Source: Bacteroidales bacterium UBA6207
GTDB lineage: Bacteria > Bacteroidota > Bacteroidia > Bacteroidales > F082
Assembly (NCBI GenBank): GCA_002421995.1
Contig: DISP01000196.1
Location: 1,197 to 13,486, forward strand
Direction of reading: 5' to 3'
Length of the DNA stretch: 12,290 nt
Part shown: in pieces, positions 8,275 to 12,290 of the stretch
Layout of the letters: each line of letters opens with the position of its first letter
How positions within the stretch are numbered: position 1 is the stretch's first letter
Notes under the pieces: generated by a model
The model's input: only the letters and a program-made list of their open reading frames with translations
Told to the model about the DNA's origin: nothing
Database searches by the model: none
Program-made: the position numbers and the translations under genes

Positions 8275-8303
8275 CAAAGTGTAATTTAATAATATTGTGA
8301 TAT

Positions 8304-9566
8304 ATGGAAACAATCCTAAAGCGTATTATCCTGGAAAATCAAGAAATCATTGCCAACAAACAATTGATTTCCAGAAATTACTCCATCCCTGTAACAGATA
8401 ATATAACCGTTCTGACCGGAATCAGACGCTGTGGCAAGACTTATATGCTCTACGAAAAAGCAAAACTAATCAATCCAAAGCGCATTCTATTTCTTGATTT
8501 TGAGGACGAAAGGCTCATTGCCTTATTCTCCTTAACTAATTACGATGTGATTGTTGATGCTTATAAAATGCTTTTTCCAAATTTGGAACCAGTAGTTTTC
8601 TTCGACGAAATACAAAACCTTCCAAATTGGCACTTGTATCTCAAACGACTACATATAAAAGGTTACAAAATATATGTTACTGGAAGCAATGCGCATTTAA
8701 TAAGTAGAGAAATCTCAACCTTTCTTAAAGGAAGGAGTTTGGAAACAACCATTTATCCCTTTTCTTTTCCTGAATTTCTGAAACTAAAAAATATCGAACT
8801 TCAAGTAAATGATGACATTATTAACCAGCCATATATAACAAATTTGTTCGAGGAGTACATGAGATATGGTGGATTTCCAGAAGTTATAAAAGTTGCTTCG
8901 ACCGACAAAAGAACAATGGCAAAAAATATTTACAACTTGTTATTCTATAAAGATCTGGTCGCAAAATTTGATAAAGACGACTACCTCTTGAAACTTGTTG
9001 TGAATAAGATCAGCGAAAACATTACCAAAGAATTTTCGATAACAAGTTTAGCCAACAAAATTATTTCGGTGTATAAAACGAGTGTCCCCACGGTGGCCGA
9101 CTATTTTAACATACTGCCCGAACCCTATTTAACTTCCAATCTGTATGTTTACCGAACGTCATTTGTGCAGCGTGAATCAAAAAGAAAAACATATTTAGCC
9201 GATAATTCGTTTATTTTTCTGAATAGGGTTGACCCCGACAATTCACGTTTGCTCGAAAATATGGTCTTTAATTACTTGCTTCGAAAGCATTCAGAACTTT
9301 TCTATTATAAAACAGCTAAGGGCAAGGAAGTCGATTTTTTTGTCCATACCCATTCAACAAAAGCATTGATTCAGGTTTGCTATACATTGGAAGGTGGCGA
9401 CACAAAGGATCGGGAAATAAAATCATTGCTGACAGCCATGACAGAACTATCCATGGACACAGGCTACATCTATACATGGAATCAAGAAGAAACACTTAAA
9501 ATAAACGAAAAAATAATCAAAATAGTTCCTTTCTGGAAAGAGTCTTTAACAGATATCTATACTTAA
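8304..9566 (+). CDS. AAA ATPase with DUF4143 domain
   Basis: The protein has 420 residues, normal for the AAA_14-DUF4143 family. The N-terminal AAA core shows Walker A GIRRCGKT at residues 39-46 (the family's GxRRxGKT form), LFLDFEDERL at 62-71, Walker B VVFFDEIQ at 97-104 and the sensor-like TGSNAHL at 126-132. YPFSFPEFLKL (151-161) is another signature of the family. RYGGFPEVI (187-195) opens the DUF4143 part. Near the C-terminus, KGKEVDFFV (339-347) followed by ALIQVCY (354-360) resembles a PD-(D/E)XK-like fold, but the usual IEVK is IQVC here, so nuclease activity is doubtful. The cellular role of the family is unknown; ATP binding is clear. The gene is alone on the plus strand, AT-rich, and bracketed by related intergenic repeats, consistent with accessory or transferred DNA. 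Confidence 0.92.
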   Translation: METILKRIILENQEIIANKQLISRNYSIPVTDNITVLTGIRRCGKTYMLYEKAKLINPKRILFLDFEDERLIALFSLTNYDVIVDAYKMLFPNLEPVVFFDEIQNLPNWHLYLKRLHIKGYKIYVTGSNAHLISREISTFLKGRSLETTIYPFSFPEFLKLKNIELQVNDDIINQPYITNLFEEYMRYGGFPEVIKVASTDKRTMAKNIYNLLFYKDLVAKFDKDDYLLKLVVNKISENITKEFSITSLANKIISVYKTSVPTVADYFNILPEPYLTSNLYVYRTSFVQRESKRKTYLADNSFIFLNRVDPDNSRLLENMVFNYLLRKHSELFYYKTAKGKEVDFFVHTHSTKALIQVCYTLEGGDTKDREIKSLLTAMTELSMDTGYIYTWNQEETLKINEKIIKIVPFWKESLTDIYT

Positions 9567-9574
9567 AAAATTGA

Positions 9575-9590
9575 ATTGCTATATAGCAAT
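9575..9590. terminator. perfect 16-base palindrome just after the ATPase stop
   Basis: ATTGCTATATAGCAAT is a perfect palindrome beginning 9 bases after the stop codon. On the minus strand it is followed by TCAATTTTTT, a U-rich tail, so it could terminate transcripts coming leftward from the lipoprotein gene. On the plus strand no T-run follows. The stem is short and AT-rich; it could equally be a binding site. Confidence 0.33.
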
Positions 9591-9681
9591 CAGGTGATTC
9601 TTGATTTGTTGAGGGCTTATGCAACTCAAAGTCCATAGCTAATGGATAAAAGTTTCATTACTCTTGTTACCAGTCACTTAT

Positions 9682-9800
9682 AAACGCGCCAGCATCAACT
9701 AATCAACAAAGAACAAATCAACTTTTTTTATGCGGTTGATTTGTTGATTTGTTGATTTGTTGGTTTAGAGGGGTTTAGGGTTTAGAATTTAGGGTTTAGG
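9682..9800. repeat. right copy of the ~105-base direct repeat flanking the ATPase gene
   Basis: The order AAACGCGCCAGCATCAAC, CAAAGAACAAATCAAC, T-run, GCGGTTGATTTG, GGTTTAGAGGGG, TTTAGGG matches the block at 7945-8050, with one or two extra GTTGATTT units. AACAAATCAAC (9712-9722) and GTTGATTTGTT (9735-9745) form a perfect 11-bp stem with a 12-base loop. Confidence 0.78.
9735..9766. repeat. period-8 GTTGATTT tandem repeat
   Basis: Three exact GTTGATTT units (9735, 9743, 9751) are followed by GTTGGTTT at 9759. This is the same unit as at 7828-7884, now to the right of the ATPase gene. Confidence 0.82.
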
Positions 9801-9900
9801 ACTTGCACAGCGGTTTAGGAGTTGATTTGTTGAGAGCTGGTTTAGAGTGGTTTAGGGTTTATAATTTAGGGTTTAGGGCTGGTGCAGAAATGGTTTAGAG
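9762..9900. repeat. 77-base imperfect duplication rich in TTTAGGG
   Basis: GGTTTAGAG, GGTTTAGGG, TTTA-AATTTAGGG and GTTTAGG recur in the same order from 9762 and again from 9839, an offset of 77 bases. At least six TTTAGG or TTTAGGG hexa/heptamers fall in this stretch, some head to tail. It ends against the 3' end of the lipoprotein gene. The whole gap 9567-9902 is repeat DNA and holds no gene I can support. Confidence 0.8.
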
Positions 9901-9902
9901 GG

Positions 9903-10493
9903 TTAAGGTTTATTATTAATGAAAAACTCAGTCAATTTCCATTCACTGCCATCAAAATACTTCACTTGAATCAATCCTATGTTTTTTACAATATAACTTT
10001 CCGAAGGTTTGTAATCTTCATAAAAATCTATGGTGTCTGCTATAACAACGTACACATCATTATAAGTAATATTTTCAACCTCCATACTTGGTTCAATATG
10101 CCAAAAAGACGCGGAACTGCATGATACAAAAGGGTTTTGTTTTGTTGTACTACTTAAGTCTATAAAATATTTCTTATCTGGGCTGCAACAGTAATAAAAA
10201 AGGTTTGGTACAAACATATCTGAAGTACCTGTAAAAACACCAAATCTTGTTGAGGAATATTGGATAGTTAGTTTCTCCGCATATCCCTCGCATTTATCAC
10301 CTAAAAGTGGATTGTCAACGCGAATTATGCGCAAAGTATCCATGTTGTTATTCTGATCTTTATATATCCACCAGGAATCCTTGGGGAATAATATATATTG
10401 TTTGAAATCTTCCGGCATCTTATAGGTCGCCGGGTTTCTGCAACAAGAAGATAAGATCAATAGAAATAATATATTGAAGAAAAACTTTTTCAT
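9903..10493 (-). CDS. hypothetical lipoprotein
   Basis: The protein has 196 residues and belongs to no family I recognise. The N-terminus MKKFFFNILFLLILSSCCRNP is a lipoprotein signal with lipobox LSSC, lipidated at C17, so the mature protein should be anchored in the inner or outer membrane and face the periplasm or the surface. The mature part has FPKDSWWIYKDQNNNMDTL (37-55), a pattern I have seen in small Bacteroidota lipoproteins that begin with a 'W-x-Y-x-D' strand, several Cys residues (YYCCSPDKK, FVSCSSA) and a beta-rich end (YIVKNIGLIQVKYFDG). It ends in FFINNKP right at the telomere-like repeats. The start ATG at 10493 is fixed by the signal peptide. It is AT-rich, and no partner gene gives its role. 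Confidence 0.8.
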   Translation of the reverse strand: MKKFFFNILFLLILSSCCRNPATYKMPEDFKQYILFPKDSWWIYKDQNNNMDTLRIIRVDNPLLGDKCEGYAEKLTIQYSSTRFGVFTGTSDMFVPNLFYYCCSPDKKYFIDLSSTTKQNPFVSCSSASFWHIEPSMEVENITYNDVYVVIADTIDFYEDYKPSESYIVKNIGLIQVKYFDGSEWKLTEFFINNKP

Positions 10494-10703
10494 AATGCGT
10501 GTTTTTTTCTTTGTAATTGTATGGAAATGAATGTTGAAATCTATTCACAATTGCACTGTTTTTAAATAAAAATCAAGGTTCGTTTTAAAAAATATTTTAG
10601 TCAATTATCTTGGTTTTTGCGTATCAGATATCGGCTTCATGAAGAAACCCACATGCTGCCCGGTTGCAAACTACACTGAACGAGGGCAGGTATTATTCTA
10701 TCT
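10494..10703. other. AT-rich gap upstream of the lipoprotein gene
   Basis: No open frame or RNA gene is supported here. It should contain the promoter of the minus-strand lipoprotein gene, but I find only an imperfect -7 box (TAGATTTC on the minus strand near 10530). Its right end carries the hairpin at 10656-10689. Confidence 0.4.
10656..10689 (-). terminator. hairpin, possible original terminator of the T9SS gene
   Basis: On the minus strand CTGCCC (10689-10684) pairs with GGGCAG (10661-10656), and GTT/AAC extend the stem inside. It begins about three bases past the stop codon that the gene at 10838 would have without the inserted element. There is no strong U-tract (GTGGGTTTCTTC follows), so termination is uncertain. 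Confidence 0.3.
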
Positions 10704-10857
10704 TAATTAGTGTCTGTCCATAATGTCAGGTGCTTGAGTTTTAAAGTTCGAGGGCGAGGCATGTGCGGAATGAATGTCAGGAGTTTACTAATGTAAATGA
10801 CTGACATGAATGATGAACATAACGAAGCCATCGGACTTTAAAGACAAGCACTAATTA
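10704..10857. mobile_element. MITE-like hairpin element between TAATTA direct repeats
   Basis: TAATTA occurs at 10704-10709 and again at 10852-10857; the 142 bases between begin GTGTCTGTCC and end GACAAGCAC. The ends are related as inverted repeats (TAATTAGTG is exact on both sides, then TGTC is shared two bases further in). A longer inverted pair lies at 10730-10755 and 10827-10851 (GTGCTTG, TTTAAAGT, CGA and GGC conserved). A third pair, 10774-10788 with 10793-10807, shares ATGTCAG and TTTAC around a TAAT loop. The whole thing would fold into one long imperfect hairpin. There is no coding capacity, so a transposase elsewhere would have to move it. Its right end supplies the last codons of the neighbouring gene. 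Whether it is mobile is inferred from structure only. Confidence 0.65.
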
Positions 10858-11767
10858 TTTTCTTTGTCAGAATACCCTTATCTGTATGCACCAGGAAAAA
10901 ATACATTCCTTTATGTAAATTGTCCACTGCGTCAAGTTTTATACTATTTTTTCCATTTCCCTCAATTTTATAGATATGTTTTCCTTTTAAATCTAAAATA
11001 TCGATTTCTGAAATGATCGTATTTTCAACAGAAACAGTAAGGCTTTTTGTAAAAGGAATGGGATAAATAACTAATTGATTTTCATTTACAAACTCGTTTA
11101 TTACAACATCTGTGAAAGTTGTGTCACATGTTTTGAAAACGGAATCCTGATACAACTGGATGCCTAAACTGTCAAAACAAAGTAATTGCCACGATAATTC
11201 GCAATATTCCTGCATACACTCGATCGGGAAAAATGGATTTGACGTAGAGCCAATACCTTCAATCCACTTCATTTGTGCGCCAAACCAATTGGGCCATAAA
11301 TCCGGATCGCGTACATATTTTACATAAAAAATACGTCGTTCAATTCCATTGAAAATGCCGGTTTGTAATGAATCCAGCACAAATTTAGTCGTGTCAGTTT
11401 GATTGCTGTTCCAAATATTATTGGCTAAATAAATTGTGTCACCAAAATTGATTGAAAAGTCGTACATGAGATACTCTTTGTCGAAGCATGAATTCGATGC
11501 GCGAATATATGCACGTGAACTGTCAGAACGAATGTAACCAAAGGCTCCCGTCGATTTTGAAGATATTTTTGAATAAACATTTCCGCAGAACAAGGTATCA
11601 TAGTCATATTGATAAATCGTCGTGTTGCAGGAGTATCCAATGCCATAAACACACTGCAATACATTCCACTTCGCACTGTCACCGAATGATGGGAAAACAT
11701 TCTGGCTTTTTCCAGTCTGAAATGTTGTTATAAATATAATTATTGCAAAAAGTGCTTTATTTTTCAT
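10838..11767 (-). CDS. secreted protein with T9SS C-terminal sorting domain, altered 3' end
   Basis: From ATG 11767 the protein has 309 residues. MKNKALFAIIIFITTFQTGKSQ is a good Sec signal peptide. An in-frame ATG at 11806 overlaps the stop of the upstream gene as ATGA and would add 13 residues; coupling favours it, the signal peptide favours 11767. The body (FGDSAKWNVLQCVYGIGYSC onward) is of unknown family and has about ten Cys residues. The last 80 or so residues are a type A sorting domain: LVIYPIPFTKSLTV, EIDILDLKGKHIYK, DNLHKGMYFFLV, ILTKKII. The protein would cross the outer membrane by type IX secretion, with the domain removed or anchored at the surface. The final residues SACL are unusual for this domain and come from the inserted element; without it the frame reads KKIIKIE and stop. 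Secretion may or may not survive the change. Confidence 0.83.
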   Translation of the reverse strand: MKNKALFAIIIFITTFQTGKSQNVFPSFGDSAKWNVLQCVYGIGYSCNTTIYQYDYDTLFCGNVYSKISSKSTGAFGYIRSDSSRAYIRASNSCFDKEYLMYDFSINFGDTIYLANNIWNSNQTDTTKFVLDSLQTGIFNGIERRIFYVKYVRDPDLWPNWFGAQMKWIEGIGSTSNPFFPIECMQEYCELSWQLLCFDSLGIQLYQDSVFKTCDTTFTDVVINEFVNENQLVIYPIPFTKSLTVSVENTIISEIDILDLKGKHIYKIEGNGKNSIKLDAVDNLHKGMYFFLVHTDKGILTKKIISACL

Positions 11768-11802
11768 AAATTCTTGCATTTTAATGAATAATAATATCCG
11801 TT

Positions 11803-12290
11803 TCATAGCTTGATAATTTTTTGCTGCTTAATTGGTCTATTATGTCTGTCTAAAATATATATCACGTATATACCTGGCTTTAGTTCTTTTATATTAATAG
11901 TTGAAGAAATATTAGTTGGTAGTGTCTTGGTTTCAATAAGTCCGCCATTGATATTGAGCAATGAATATCTCATTTGTTCATTAAGACTACTATTGGCTCT
12001 CACATATAAAATATTGTTGCCTGGGTTTGGGTAAATTTCAAAACTATCAACATTATTTCCGTCGTTTAACCCTAAGAGATGGTCCTGAAAATGAAGATCA
12101 TCAAATGCTAGTCCATCTTTCTGATTATTAATATCATCAGAAATAAATGAAATTCTGTATCTGATTATTGTAGTAGAATCAATCTCAAATACTTTGTTCA
12201 TTTCGGCGAGTTGAATTCCGAAAAAGTGCCATCCGAAAGAGTTGCCTGTCAACACAGGTTTTTCAGTAAACCAATGGTAATAATCACTAT
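11803..12290 (-). CDS. T9SS-secreted protein, C-terminal part only (5' end cut by window edge)
   Basis: The frame is open to the right edge, reading SDYYHWFTEKPVLTGNSFGW before the internal GTG at 12255, so the gene starts outside the window. The first visible part (IIRYRISFISDD, NQKDGLAFDDLHF) resembles the end of a jelly-roll/MAM-like domain found in secreted Bacteroidota peptidases and adhesins, where 'F.SD ... DG.AFDD' is common; the main domain is unseen. The last 85 or so residues are a T9SS type A sorting domain (SFEIYPNPGNNILYV, YSLLNINGGLIET, LKPGIYVIYI, QQKIIKL). It ends in the standard KIIKL, in contrast to its downstream neighbour. The stop TGA overlaps an ATG of that neighbour, so the two are likely co-transcribed. 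Confidence 0.85.
   Translation of the reverse strand, partial: SDYYHWFTEKPVLTGNSFGWHFFGIQLAEMNKVFEIDSTTIIRYRISFISDDINNQKDGLAFDDLHFQDHLLGLNDGNNVDSFEIYPNPGNNILYVRANSSLNEQMRYSLLNINGGLIETKTLPTNISSTINIKELKPGIYVIYILDRHNRPIKQQKIIKL

Noticed and set aside
9882..10124. An 80-codon plus-strand frame
   Set aside because: It is antisense to the lipoprotein gene and starts in repeat DNA. The minus-strand frame has a clear lipobox signal.
10618..10650. Possible tRNA-like or small RNA in the gap right of the lipoprotein gene
   Set aside because: Only a short TTCATGAA palindrome is present; no cloverleaf arms or T-loop sequence could be found.

Overview
The window looks like a chromosomal segment of a member of the Bacteroidota, from no specific genus I can name. 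Four things point there: a TonB-dependent receptor with an N-terminal carboxypeptidase-regulatory-like domain, an HYC_CC_PP family protein, two proteins with type IX secretion (T9SS) C-terminal sorting domains, and TAnnTTTG-type -7 promoter boxes with no clear Shine-Dalgarno sequences.

Left part (1-7765, all genes on the minus strand, moderate GC). Reading in the direction of transcription there is a SAM-I (S-box) riboswitch at 7656-7765, then metH (full-length cobalamin-dependent methionine synthase), then metF (methylenetetrahydrofolate reductase) after 8 bases. MetF makes 5-methyl-THF, MetH uses it to methylate homocysteine, and the product SAM would be read by the riboswitch. Beyond metF, on the same strand, lie a small Cys/His-rich exported HYC_CC_PP protein and a TonB-dependent receptor that runs off the left edge of the window. 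That pair is probably a metal-related envelope module rather than part of methionine synthesis.

Middle part (about 7770-9900). A DUF4143-type AAA ATPase on the plus strand stands alone between repeat-rich intergenic stretches. The repeats include period-8 GTTGATTT runs, a 167-base-spaced duplication with a 25-base perfect match, a block of about 105 bases present on both sides of the ATPase as direct repeats, and a 77-base duplication full of plant-telomere-like TTTAGGG units. No other gene is visible in these stretches.

Right part (9903-12290, minus strand, clearly AT-richer). It holds an unrecognised lipoprotein, a T9SS-sorted secreted protein, and the C-terminal part of another T9SS cargo protein that runs off the right edge. 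A 142-base hairpin-forming MITE-like element lies between TAATTA direct repeats at the 3' end of the middle gene. Removing it on paper restores a standard sorting-domain ending (KKIIKIE then stop), so it appears to have rewritten that protein's last residues. This is the most interesting observation in the window.
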